This document shows, piece by piece, positions 11,101 to 22,161 of a DNA stretch of 64,000 nt (the stretch's first letter is position 1; every line of letters starts with the position of its first letter). Source of the DNA: Echria macrotheca (lineage: Eukaryota; Ascomycota; Sordariomycetes; Sordariales; Schizotheciaceae); contig MU839833.1 in NCBI GenBank assembly GCA_030411725.1, positions 1,612,001 to 1,676,000 on the forward strand. The letters run 5' to 3'. The notes beneath the pieces are model-generated. The model saw only the letters and a list, made by a program, of their open reading frames with translations. It was not told where the DNA came from and did no database searches. The position numbers and the translations under genes are program-made.

Positions 11101-14100
11101 CATTGGCACATGGCCATTGCTCCCCGACGGCAATGGCAGGACGCACCGATCGACCACGTAAGTCCCCGGCGGGCTTGCAACACCAAAATTTCCGACTCTT
11201 GAGCGAACCGAGGTAGATATTCCGTATCGACTGTTTCGGCTCTTCTTCGTTTCTTCCCTCTTTATTGCATCATTACCCCAGCCCCTTTCCCAGCATATCG
11301 ACATGACACACACCACCACTCGCAGCACCGACTTCTACGGAAAAGTATCAACCAGGGTTTCGCGGTCGACTCTTCAACCGTCCACACATACAACCCCGTG
11401 CTCGTCTCAAACGAACTAATGATACGACCGCTCAACCTGGCGTTGGTACCTTGAACTTTTTTACAAATCTATCGCACGCGATCACGACCACAAGGGTATA
11501 TCATTTCGCCCACACCAACGACGACTATAGCATCTAGACACGGCTACGCTTTTGCATTACTTTTACTCTCGGCTCATCCCTCAGGCTGTTTTTTTGGAAC
11601 GGGGAGGAGGATTTTGAGCTCATCAGCACTGTCGAGGCACGGTGCCCGGAGGGGGTTTCCGGGCAGGGAAGGGAAGGAAGGGAGGGATGTGGAGGTGGGA
11701 CGTGCCAGACGAGGAAGCGAGCGAGCGGGAAAGATGATACCCCCCGGGAGAGAGAGAGAGAAAGAGAGAGGATGAGGATTACGAGAGGAAAAAGGTGGTG
11801 GTGCAAAGGCGGAAGGCAGGGAAAGAAGCGGACGAAGGGAATTCGTTCTTTTTTGTCACTGGACAGGGCGATTGGTATCACGACGGGGCCACATTGCTTT
11901 CTGGTTCTGGTTTGGAATGAGGAGCATGACGGATTGGGCTCTCCATGAGTTTCAACTGTTCATCCCGACTGGACCAGTTAGGGGGCGTGGAAGAAGTGCC
12001 GTCATCAGTACCCAGAAATTACGATCGATTTTTCCCTCTCTCATGAGTCGGTTGCGCATTTGTTAGATATGTTTCATTGTGAAAGTCCTAGTACCCAATA
12101 CCCAATGGGACGGGAAGGAGTCCGTCCGGGATGGTTGATTGGTCGGTCGGCGGGAAAGCGAGAAGTGGCAAAGCGGGAACGCACGAAATTTCGAACTTTG
12201 GCGACCCAACCGGGCGGGTCTCGCCCATTCATTTTGTCACTTGTGTGTGTCTCTGGCCCGCCCCCTTTTCTTTGTTCGTTCCGTCCTGTCGGGATCGGGA
12301 TCGGGATGGGCTGGGCTGGCTGTTGGTGGCTTGGTGGGGAATTATCTACACTAGGTAAGGTATGTGTAACATGACTTGTTTGGGTCTTCTTGTCTGTTCT
12401 TGTCTGTTCACCTTTGCGTTTGGATTTTTACATGGGGTGGTGGGGGTATCTCTTGTCCTCTCTGTTGTGCGTGTGTGTGTCTGTCCGGTTTTGGCATTTA
12501 CAGTGTACAATTTCTATTTCTATTTCCCATTCCGGTTCCGTTACGTTGTGGTTTTTTTTTTGGGGGGGGAGGGGGTTTTTTTGGTCTGATGAAGCTAGGG
12601 TAGGGTTAGGGACCCTGTTCCCTGCCTTCCCGGTGCTCGGGAAGCTTTGTGTCGTGGATGTGCATCGTGTGTGACTGTGACGCGGACTGCGTGGCAGTGG
12701 CACTGGCACTGGTGGGTGGGACACGAAAGTGATGAGTTCTGGTTGTGCCGGTGGTGGTGGTGGTCCGTGGTGTCTCAGATTTTGGGCAGCACGTCCGGGC
12801 GGCTGTGCGGCGCGATGGGCGGGAGCGAACACGCGGACTTCGTTGGACTCGCGGAGGCGGCGGTGTGAGATTTCATGTGGGACTTTTTCGCTGCGTCACT
12901 TGGGATGCTTGGTAAGACTAGAAACCCACCGACCGAGCGAGACCGAGGCTGGCCGCCGGAGAATTTCAGGGTTGAATCCGAGAAATTTGGGAGGGTCCCC
13001 CCCTTGATCTCTGTAGGGGTCTGGTCTGGCTTTCCAACTTGCCGAGGTATTGTACAATACTTGTACAATGTGTAGGTATTCGCGCTGCTGCCGTACTTTT
13101 TCTAGATACTGTATTTACGGGCTCTGTGTAGATACCTACCTACCTTCACTATGTTCCGCTGGGTCTACCTTTTCCCTAGCATTCTAGAGTTGGGGTAGAT
13201 TAGGTGTTCATGCGGATGGAAGCTAGTGTAGACAATCTCTTGACCGCCGAAGCAACCCGGAACACATGAAAGTCTGGAAGGCTGGGCGTGGATCCACCAC
13301 CTCCACGTATCCCCAGAGTTTGAGATGCCGCGCTCACCGCCACGATCGCATCCAAACAAACAAGAAAAAAAAAAAGAACTGGACCCGACGGAGCGGTTCG
13401 GTTACACACACACGAACGAGGTGATCCATTATGCGAACGCCGCCCAATGGATTGAACCCACCCGCCCGCCCGGTTGGTCGGTATTCGTGGATCGGGAATC
13501 CAGTCCAACAGAGAGAGTGTGTCACAAGCAAAAAAAGAGAAGGTGTGGTGATACCAAGAGTCGTCGTTGGTGAAGTAGTCAGCAATTACTCTCTGTCTCC
13601 GGTCCCGAGGGACTGGTTTTCTTTGTCTGTGTCGTTCTTTGACCGTTTGTTTTTTTCGGGTTTCTCGGATCCAAACTGTCGGAGCTGGGGCCGTGGGGAT
13701 AAAAAGCAATGAATGGCTGGAGAAGAACTTGCCGTGCCGTGTCCCCGTTTGAGGTGTCGACGGATGTGGGTACGAGAGTTTTGGTGGAGAGATGGTGGCG
13801 AGTCGTGAAAAATGAGGAGGATGGTTGGTGATGGTGACCGAAATAGGGGGGCGGTGTTTGTCGGTGTCAGTTGGATTCGACTTGCCTTTTTTTTTTTGGC
13901 AGGTTGAGAAGCCTGACAGAAGAGATTTACGCGACAGGCCGCTCACACAGTGGTGTTGGATGCGAGGTACCGACAAGTCATGATGGTACCTCCTCCCCCC
14001 TACGCCACCGAACCTCATGTCGTGTAGAGTACCCTCAATCTTCTTGCCTCCTTGCCTCCTTGCCTCCTCCCTATTTCTCCGAAAATTTCATCACAGTCAG

Positions 14101-15914
14101 GGATCGATCATGCAATTCCAAAAAGAGCAAGTCATGTAAATTCCAGACTCTCATCACATCCGCATTCCCCATTCGGGAGCAGCACGAGAGACCGCAAAAA
14201 AATGCAATGCAACGCCGCATCTGCAACTCGATCCCATTCGAGCAATGCTCTTTTGCCTCATGGCCACCAGCGGTGGGAGAGAGTCGCATTTCGCGCAATT
14301 GCTTCCCCGCTTTACCCCTCTTCTCTCTCTCTGTCATGCTGCTTACCACAGTTGACATGTTGGTGTGTGTTGTTGATCGGTGAGCATTGTACAAGACGTA
14401 GGAGATGCGATAAGCCACGAAGAGGAGGTACAAGTACCTAGTCCCGAGCAGATGTATACTCTAAATTGAGGCAAATGCGGAAATCTGGCCAACAGCCCCC
14501 CATACCGTAAAAGGTAAACACACGCCATGACCCAAAGACGAAACAGACGAACGGACGAACAGACCACATGTTCTCTGCAGTGTGTTCCACAGCCCTCGAA
14601 CGCGGTACCAAGAAAACCAGGAAGACTTATTAACCTGCATGCCTGCATACCTATGGGCCGTCGAGACTCGGGAATGGCTGCCCGAGTTTATCTAGACCGG
14701 ACCTACTCTGGACCCGGACCTGAGCCGTGACCACTTTTAATACTACGCGTGTACTAACCTCGCAATTTCGAGATATGATCAGAGTCGTGTTCTAGATCTC
14801 ATACATTTTCTGCTCGCCTCGTCAGTGGATAAATCAGTGGCATGGGCCGGTACCCAACTCAAGACACCAACACGAGAGGGCCACTCTAAAAATATTGTCC
14901 CGACGGGCCATCGAATAAGGTATCCGGCTCAGCTCAGCGGCGGTCTCTGTAAACAGCACTTACCTCACCTTCTCGCCATCGACAGAACCAGCTCTTATTA
15001 TTCAGAGAGGAGCGCAATGGATCTTTGAATGTCCTCTGGCACCTACCTAGGCACTCCGTAGGCATGAATACCTAGACTAGGCAGACTGGATGTGAATACC
15101 AGAACCCCTTCAATCTAGGGGATCATCGGGATCCCAACAGAGTCCACTCTGATCCATGATAACTCTCGTCCACCGGATAGATAGCGCTGCAAGATATCCG
15201 CGAGCAGCAAATCTCTCGACATACTTGCCTCTGTTCCTTTTCACATGCCCAGATATAGAGACTACCTTGTTGACGCGTCCTCACCTAGCCTCTAGGTAGG
15301 TAACAACCGCCAGCCTGACCTACTCTAATCCCCATCCCTTTCCGAGAGGACTCAAACCCTGCGCTGAAGAGCCTCAGGCTAGGTATATCGGCGCCAGGTA
15401 CGACCGTTTGTATTACCACATGCCGTAAAAAAATCCCCATCACTGCAAGAGTAGAGCAAGTGTTATACCTTACCGAACAGCTTGAGAGCTTTGTTGAGGG
15501 TAGGTAGCTGAAGGTACGTATGTATGAACAGTATGACATCCATCGACTTGACAGCACAGTACAGTACAGTACAGCGAGGCCCATCAGATCTTTGTATCAG
15601 CTGTGAAAAAGAAAGTAGATGTCTCCCGCCCTCGATAGGTAGGGAGACGGTATACCGGGCAATCAGACAACCACCACCCAACTCAGTGACCATAGGCACC
15701 CAGTACATCCTTCTTGGTATCACCTAGCAACAGCAACCTGTTCATGTGACCGTTCGAATGTACACCACCATTGAATCTACACCTCCAAAAGGTAGCCTCG
15801 ACTCGACACTCGCCAGTTAAATCCCAATAAACACTAGAAACCAGACCTCGGCATGGCAGCTTTTTGTTTACCTCTATACCCGCTACCCATACAACATCAA
15901 TCATACAACCCGGA
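11101..15914. other. Large intergenic region, no gene supported
   Basis: About 4.8 kb between two 3' ends (plus-strand Cys/His-module gene, minus-strand Clr2-like gene). The first kilobase probably includes 3' untranslated sequence and a GA-rich run at 11748-11770. A T-run followed directly by a G-run occurs at 12549-12580. Bases 13100-15700 carry scattered TACCTA/TAGGTA motifs (clusters near 13130, 15040, 15290 and 15500). Open frames are short and overlap on both strands, and none is domain-like. Confidence 0.45.
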
Positions 15915-17537
15915 TCAATCCTCCACAATCCCCCTAGGCACCACAAACGGCGTCTTCGGATTAATAGCCTTCCCCACGGCCACGCCCCGTCCCGGCTGCA
16001 GAAAGTTTGTATGCAGCCCGAGCCCGCTCGCCACCCTGCTGTTGAGATACGTCTGCGCCTCCTCGATGTTGCCCCGCGCCGCGCCCTCGCGCAGCCTCAC
16101 GGGGTCGATGATATCGAGCACCTTTTGCGTGACATAGAAGCGGCTGTTCACCTCGGCGTCGGTGCGCACGGCGTCCCGCGCAATCACCATCCACCCCCAA
16201 CCCATCGTCTTGTCCTTCTCGACGCCGTTGCGCCAGGCCGCCTCGAGCTCGAACACGGGCCCGAGCGATGCCGGGGACGCAAAGGTCGCCTCGGAAAGCG
16301 GCAGCCGCTCGCGGACGATGCGGTAAATGTCGCCGCGGAACTGCACGCGCGGCGCTGCTGCTGTCGCTTCCTGGGAAGTAGTGGTGATCAGCTGGATTTC
16401 GGACGCCAGCATGACCGCGTTGATATCCTTGGCCATGGTCTCGGGCGGAGAGACGCGAATAGCATCTCTGACCCGGATCATCTCGGCGCCGAGATACACG
16501 CCCGTATACGACCGAACGCGGCTGCTGCCGCCCGAGGTGGTGCTCTCTCCGAGCTTGTTGAAGAAGGAGCAGCAGTCGTTGAGGTGGCGGGCCGCCATCT
16601 TGGACGCCTCGAGGCCGAGGACCTGCGGCACGAGCGTCTTCTTCTTCTCGTCGGGCTCGCGGCCCAGCATCTTGGCGAGCGTGGCGTCCCAGTCGATGGC
16701 GTCGAACATCTGGCTCTTCATCATCTCGATGTTGACTGGCGGCACGCTGAAGGTCAGGAACGGGCGCATCTCGGCCGCCACCTTGACGACGGGCGCCATG
16801 GCGAGCTTGCAGTGGCCGAGCGGCGCGAGCGTGAAGTTGTAGCTGCCGTCGTTCTTCGCGTCGCCGTTGGGCTCGCGCAGCTCGGCGCCCAGGACCAGGC
16901 CGAGACGCCAGGCGTTGGTGTGGCGGAACCAGACCATCTCGCCGATGCGGAACACGTTGGCCACGTCCGTGGTGCCGGGCGGCGGCGGCGGCGGCGCCTG
17001 GGCTGGGGTTGTCGGCGGCGTGGGCATCGTGGAGGCGGCCGGGTTGGTCTCGTCGACGACGGCGATGGGCTGCTGGCGCTGCTTGGCCGCGTCGACCATG
17101 CGGATGCACGGCTCGCACGAGCACTGCGCGTAGTCGGTCGACGCGCTGGCCAGCCAGAGGAGATGGGGGACGAATTCACCGGGCGTGCGGTACTTGTATT
17201 CCGGGCCGATGGGGTGGCCGTAGAGGAAGTAGTCCCGTCCGCCGTCCTTGCGTACGGCACAGCGCAGCTCGTAGCCCTTGGGCAGACTGGCGAGCTTGAA
17301 CAACCTCGCTGGACGACGTCAGTTGTTTGATCAGAAGTAGTAAGCAAGTGGCCACGTACCGTCTTTGGGATCGGCCAGCTGTATCTTGACGTGGCCGCCT
17401 ATGATGACCTCCCAGCGCTCGAGCTGCTCCATGTCTTTGCTTTCCTTGGGGTCCAGGGCATTGTATTCCGAGAGTGCGTAGCTCTTGCCGTCGCTGCGGG
17501 CTATGTACAGCGGATAGTAGAGGTCTCCGGTCGCCAT
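15915..17537 (-). CDS. clr2: Clr2-like transcription-silencing protein
   Basis: Two exons: 17537-17360 and 17308-15915, with a 51-base intron (17359-17309, GTACGT...CCAG) that splits an Ala codon. The product is about 523 residues. The N-terminal part contains YPLYIARSDG, then a block with YFLYGHPIGPEYKYRTPGEF and HLLWLASA followed by a CxCxxC cluster (C122, C124, C127). After a Pro-rich linker comes VFRIGEMVWFRH, which begins a BAH-like beta-rich region. This order matches my knowledge of the fungal cryptic loci regulator 2 family; in fission yeast Clr2 belongs to the SHREC deacetylase complex that silences heterochromatin. The ATG at 17537 gives the only good N-terminal exon. Long frames opposite this gene are shadows of its high GC3. 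Confidence 0.68.
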
Positions 17538-18238
17538 GCCGGGCGTGATTGTTTATATGGCGATGGTTGATTGTTTATGGGCGAGGATGGTCGTTGAGCC
17601 GTGGTTGCAAGTCTTTGACTTCAGGGCAATAATCACGTGTTGGCTCAGCCAAGGGAAGCGCTTTCTGTTTGCGCTCCCTGCGGATTCCACGTCTAGTCTA
17701 TGGGAGGGGCCACTATCTCGCAACTAATAAGCGGTGCTACGGGGAAGGTGGTTGGCTGTCTTGCAAGCAGAATGGGATGAATCGGCAGTTGCCGGTCTTT
17801 GTCACGTTTGGTGTTTGATGCGATCTGCGAATTGCAGCAGCCATGCGCAGCTTGGCGCTGGGTACCGTGGGTAGTGTAGTTAATTGTTAGGGCGGACTGC
17901 AGATCTACAGCACGAAGCCTAACACCCGCGGGATGGCTTCACCAGGCGGGCTGGACGGCCGCAAACTGTGGGCATGACTTACGTCCGAGGTGCCGTGCTC
18001 AGACTGCCAATGAGAATTGACATGCACAGGGCCTGCAGATGTGTTTGAAGCTCCGGGTTGGGTGGGGCAGCGACGGGCCGGAATCCGGCATGCGGACATG
18101 CGGCCGCCGGATTTAAGTGGGCACCCAGTGGTGCCGTATCTACGGCAGCCTTCCGCCAAGACACGGCGGATTACTGAGAACATCCGGGTCTTATCAACTC
18201 CGGCAGCCGTGCCGCCGGAGATCGAGATCCACAAAGTC

Positions 18239-18442
18239 ATGGGAGAACACCGGACGACAATGTCTATAAAGATGGACCTGATCTCAGCATTGGAAACCAT
18301 CTCAGCATCAGCATCAGCATCCTCATCAGCAGCATTAGCAGCGTCATTAGCAGCAGCATCAGCAGTATCCTCAGCAGCCTCATCAACAGCATCAACAGAT
18401 CAACTTCCACCTCAGCAACAAAAAATCCACACCAGAACCTAA
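18239..18442 (+). other. Possible upstream ORF in the SDR leader
   Basis: An ATG at 18239 opens a 67-codon frame that ends at 18442, only 40 bases before the SDR start at 18483. Its product would be mostly Ser/Ala because it runs through the CAG-type repeat. If the SDR transcript starts upstream of 18239, this frame could reduce translation of the enzyme. Whether it lies in the transcript is unknown. Confidence 0.25.
18296..18398 (+). repeat. Imperfect TCAGCA/CAG-type trinucleotide tract
   Basis: Roughly 100 bases built of interrupted CAG/CAT/TCA triplets (for example CATCAGCATCAGCATCCTC), lying just upstream of the SDR gene and probably within its 5' leader. Confidence 0.7.
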
Positions 18443-18482
18443 ACCACCAAGTTCGCCTCCCACCATCACCAACACAGCCAAA

Positions 18483-19486
18483 ATGATCACCTTCGGCTTC
18501 GAGACAGAAGGCATTGACGTGGTCCGCCACTTCTCCGACAATGTCGCCGGCCGCATCTGTAAGTCTTTCCCTTTCAGCGCCCAACCACCAAACTAACACA
18601 AATAGTCGCCATCACCGGGACCTCCGCCGGCGGCATCGGCGCCGAAACAGCCATCTCGCTCGCCCACGGCAACCCATCCCAAATCATCCTCCTCGGCCGC
18701 AACCAATCCCGCATCGACCCGGTCATCGCCTCGATCGCGGCCATCAACCCGTCAGTAACCGTCAAATTCGTCCCCGTCGACCTCTCCTCGCTGGCCAGCA
18801 CGCGCGCCGCGGCCGCGACCATCCTCGCCGACGCGTCGATCCCGCACATCGACGTGCTGATCAACAACGCGGCGGTGATGGCCTGCCCGCTGACGCGCAC
18901 CACCGACGGCTTCGAGCTGCAGCTCGCGGCCGCGCACATCGGCCATTTTTTGCTCACCAACCTGCTCCTCTCCAAGATTTCTGTTTCGGGAGGCGCACGC
19001 ATCGTGACGGTCTCGAGCGTCGCAAACACGTACTCCGACATCCGCCTCGACGATCCCAACTACGTCCTCCGCCCGGACGAGTACTCCGAGTTCGGGGCCT
19101 ACGGCCAGGCCAAGACGGCCAACGTGCTCTTCACGACCGAGCTGCGCAGGCGGTTGGCGGGGCGTGGCATCACGGCGTACTCGCTGCACCCCGGCGGTGT
19201 CGCCTCGAATCTGGGGCAGTACATGACGCCCGAGGTGAAGGCGCAGGCGATGAAAAAGGTGGCCGAGAGCGGGAAGCCGCTGAGGCACAAGAATCTGCAG
19301 CAGGGGTGTTCGACTACGCTCCGGGCCGCGCTGGATGCGTCGCTCGACGGGCACGACGGGTTTTACCTGAATGACTGCCAGGTTACAAGTGACAAAGAGT
19401 GGTTGGCGCCGTGGGCTGTTGATGAGGAGAATGCGCGCAAGTGCTGGGAGATGACGGAGGAGTTGGTGGGCGAGAAGTTTTTGTAG
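18483..19486 (+). CDS. Short-chain dehydrogenase/reductase
   Basis: Two exons: 18483-18558 and 18606-19486, with a 47-base intron (GTAAGT donor, ACTAACACAAATAG end), about 318 residues. It shows the NAD(P)-binding turn ITGTSAGGIG (from ~28), which has one residue more than the usual TGxxxGIG, as is common in fungal retinol-dehydrogenase-like SDRs. It also has LINNAAV (from 110), TVSSV with the catalytic Ser near 162-163, and Y191-GQA-K195 of the YxxxK pair. A HPGGVASNLG stretch follows, where the family closes over the substrate. Class: soluble oxidoreductase; the substrate cannot be read from sequence. The splice is needed to restore the nucleotide-binding motif. Confidence 0.88.
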
Positions 19487-21537
19487 TCTGTTTTGACTCC
19501 GGTGGTTTCTGTAGCGGGTGTGGTTTCTATAGTTTTGTTGGTTTCTGTTGGCGTTGCATACAGGATATTCTTGGTAACAGAAGGGCAATGGTTTTGACTA
19601 GAATGAGGATAATTGCTAGACACGGCGGCTTTGAATAATGAGTTAATTCTTATACTTGATAATACAGAGTCTTCTTCTATTACGGTGTTCAGATCTCATT
19701 GTCGTCGCAGTGTCTGGTGAAGAGGAGCTCATGCAGACGACGGCTATCCGCTATGTCAGCCTTGCTTGTCAATCTCCCCGCCATCGACTCAGAAGTCGAC
19801 CGACATAGGAGTTCTAAACCCTGGCTAGGAATTCTGTGCTTTCTGTACGGTTGTACTGTTGAAGCAACTGCGCCGGTATCACCAAAGCGCGTTGGTTGTC
19901 CATACAGGGTGAACCAAGACATCCCAGCTCCCGAATAGTCAGGGGAAACCAGGAAAAACGCTGTTTGCGAGCAGACCCGGAACACCTCCGCATAGACCCC
20001 ATCCCCATCACAGCCCGCATGAAGCTCCAGAATCCAGACCAGAGGCTAGGCCTAGCCAGCGGATCACCTGTGGGTCGCAGCTAGCAGCCCCTTTTCAAGC
20101 TCTTCCCCAGGCGGAGACCGTCTGTGTCCACTGTCCCGGGGCCGGCCGGGGTCCGCCCAAGCCAGACCTCGTCCAGTTTGATGACTGAAGCGGTTGCCAG
20201 AGCGGCTGATTTCAAAATCCGGCCGGTTTATCTATGCCCAGCCTTGTAAGCAACTGCGGGAACCGCGATACCGATGCCGCAAGGCTCTATCTGGGCCGAG
20301 GAAAGAGCACGACTGAGTCTAGCCATCTTCCATGTTCTGGGTTCTGAACGTCCTGCTCTTGCACACGTCGCCGCATCCCACCGCGTTCGCCGTTCAATGA
20401 ACCGCCCTGTACGAGAGAGTATCTAAACAGTTGTCCGACCAAACCACCTGAAACCGCATTCACTGACATCCCACCGAGTATCGAGCATTATACCGCAACC
20501 ACCAGCCCGCGCGTGGTATAGTGTAGAAACTTCGATGAGAACCGCCGCCTTCCAAGCGGCCAACGTCCCCGAATAGCAGTAGGCAGTAGCTATAAGCCAC
20601 CATGCTATTGTCACTCACCGCCACGCCACGCCACGGAAAGAGACCGACGACGCAAAAAAGTCAGCACGATAATCTCTCCCTCACTGAAGACTCACTCGGC
20701 AAGTTTCAAAGACACCAACATCCTCTGCCCAGCCTTGCCAGCATATACTATACCCCTCAGCGGACAAAAACCGCTGACCCAATCTCAGAGTTTATGCGCC
20801 TCCAAGCAACGAAAAAGGAAATCTGGACAGAAGATACGCCGAGCGAGCCCCATACACAACTCGGCTAGGTAGGGACCTGGGCCGAATGTTCACCTGACTC
20901 AGCAGAGGCAGAGAGAGTTGTCTTTTTAGCCGTCATCGGCTCGGTTGTCATGGACAAGATAATCGTCAATAAGAACGTGCGCGGGCCATTATAGCAGATA
21001 GCAGAGCGAGGACAGCGGCTGAAGAAGCACGGGACAAGCCATCGCTCGCTTGTTGAAGATGAAGGTACGGTTAGGTACGTACCCACAACGGCTTGTTGGC
21101 GTTGATGAGGCGCGCCCCCTCGATCCTCGATGCGGGATGGATCCGGGGTGTGATCGTGACCACAGCAGCTTTGCTTGCTTGCTTTTGTCATTCATCATTC
21201 TCAACGGCCTCTTCAACGTCCAAAAAAAAAATCCAACCACACACACACACACTACAAAAACTTGTCGACGAAACATGTCCCTCCCAAGAAAACCCTGAAT
21301 CTTGGGTCCGTCGACCAACCGACGCGCTCCGCGTCACTTAAAAGAGATGACTGGTTCGCGCCGATAAAACCCTGCCGTAGCACCGCTCATCACCATCCAT
21401 CCATCAACCACCGAGACCAAGACAGGACAAGCCGCAAAAGAACAAAAAAGTGGCGGCGAACCAAGGAAAGAAAGGGCCGAGAACGGAACACGCTTATGGC
21501 TTGTGGCTAAAAAGAGTTTAAATCTGCTTGACAAATT

Positions 21538-21555
21538 GAGAGAGAGAGAGAGAGC
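21538..21555 (+). repeat. AG dinucleotide microsatellite
   Basis: Uninterrupted GA/AG repeat of about nine units in the intergenic region upstream of the SUN-family gene. Confidence 0.8.
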
Positions 21556-21694
21556 GAGACGAACCTGAGTGACAAAAAAGCCGGCCGTGGTTCGTCCCCT
21601 CCCTCGGCCGGCTGCCGCTCGCCGCTTGCTCGACGCTTGCTCATCTCGTCAACCGCTTTTCGTCTTAGTGCCCTAATAAATCTCGCGCCTCCTG

Positions 21695-22095
21695 ATTGGT
21701 CCATCGTCTCTTGTTCCTGGATCGACCCCTGTCGCCCGACCGTAGTGCCGAGATGAGGTCACCAGGAACACCGCCATGATTGGCCAGCCGCCGGGGGGAA
21801 AAGCTATCTCGATACCCACGCGTTATGTCGAAGCGCGGTCCCCACAACCGGCCCCGGGTCCAGGGTGCCAGGGCAGCAGCAGGCAAGCGAGAGAGAAGAA
21901 GAAGAAAACCGTGCAGCAAGCACAACACACAATATCGGGTCCATCCTGGCGCAATCGTTCCTTTTCGTCTGTACAACGGTCGTTTCTCTCTCTCCTCACC
22001 TCACGTCTCTCTTTTTCGCGCGCGCCGCCCGAACTCAGTGTTGCTTGTCGACATCTCCGCTCCTTTGCCATGCGCTGAAGCCGCAGAATTATATA
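21695..22095 (+). promoter_or_regulatory. Putative promoter elements of the SUN-family gene
   Basis: Two ATTGG (reverse CCAAT) boxes lie at 21695-21699 and 21779-21783, and a TTATATA element lies at 22089-22095, about 70 bases before the start codon. Positions are reasonable for a fungal promoter, but such short motifs are common by chance. Confidence 0.3.
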
Positions 22096-22161
22096 CAACA
22101 TATCTCGCATCGATTGCTTGAAAAAGACCTGTCCAGCACACACACAGATCGAACCCGAAAC

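Larger units (their letters stand above)
17538..18482. other. Divergent promoter region between clr2-like and SDR genes
   Basis: About 945 bases between two divergent start codons. It must hold both promoters. The right end carries the imperfect CAG-type repeat and possible upstream ORF described separately. No other gene seen. Confidence 0.5.
19487..22161. other. Intergenic region with the SUN-gene promoter at its right end
   Basis: About 2.7 kb with no supported gene. It includes an AC run near 21237-21252 and an AG run at 21538-21555. The last ~500 bases carry CCAAT-type boxes and a TATA-like element listed separately. Confidence 0.45.

Noticed and set aside
15864..17330. 488-codon plus-strand frame
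   Set aside because: Antisense shadow of the Clr2-like gene; His/Arg/Gly-rich nonsense without domain patterns.
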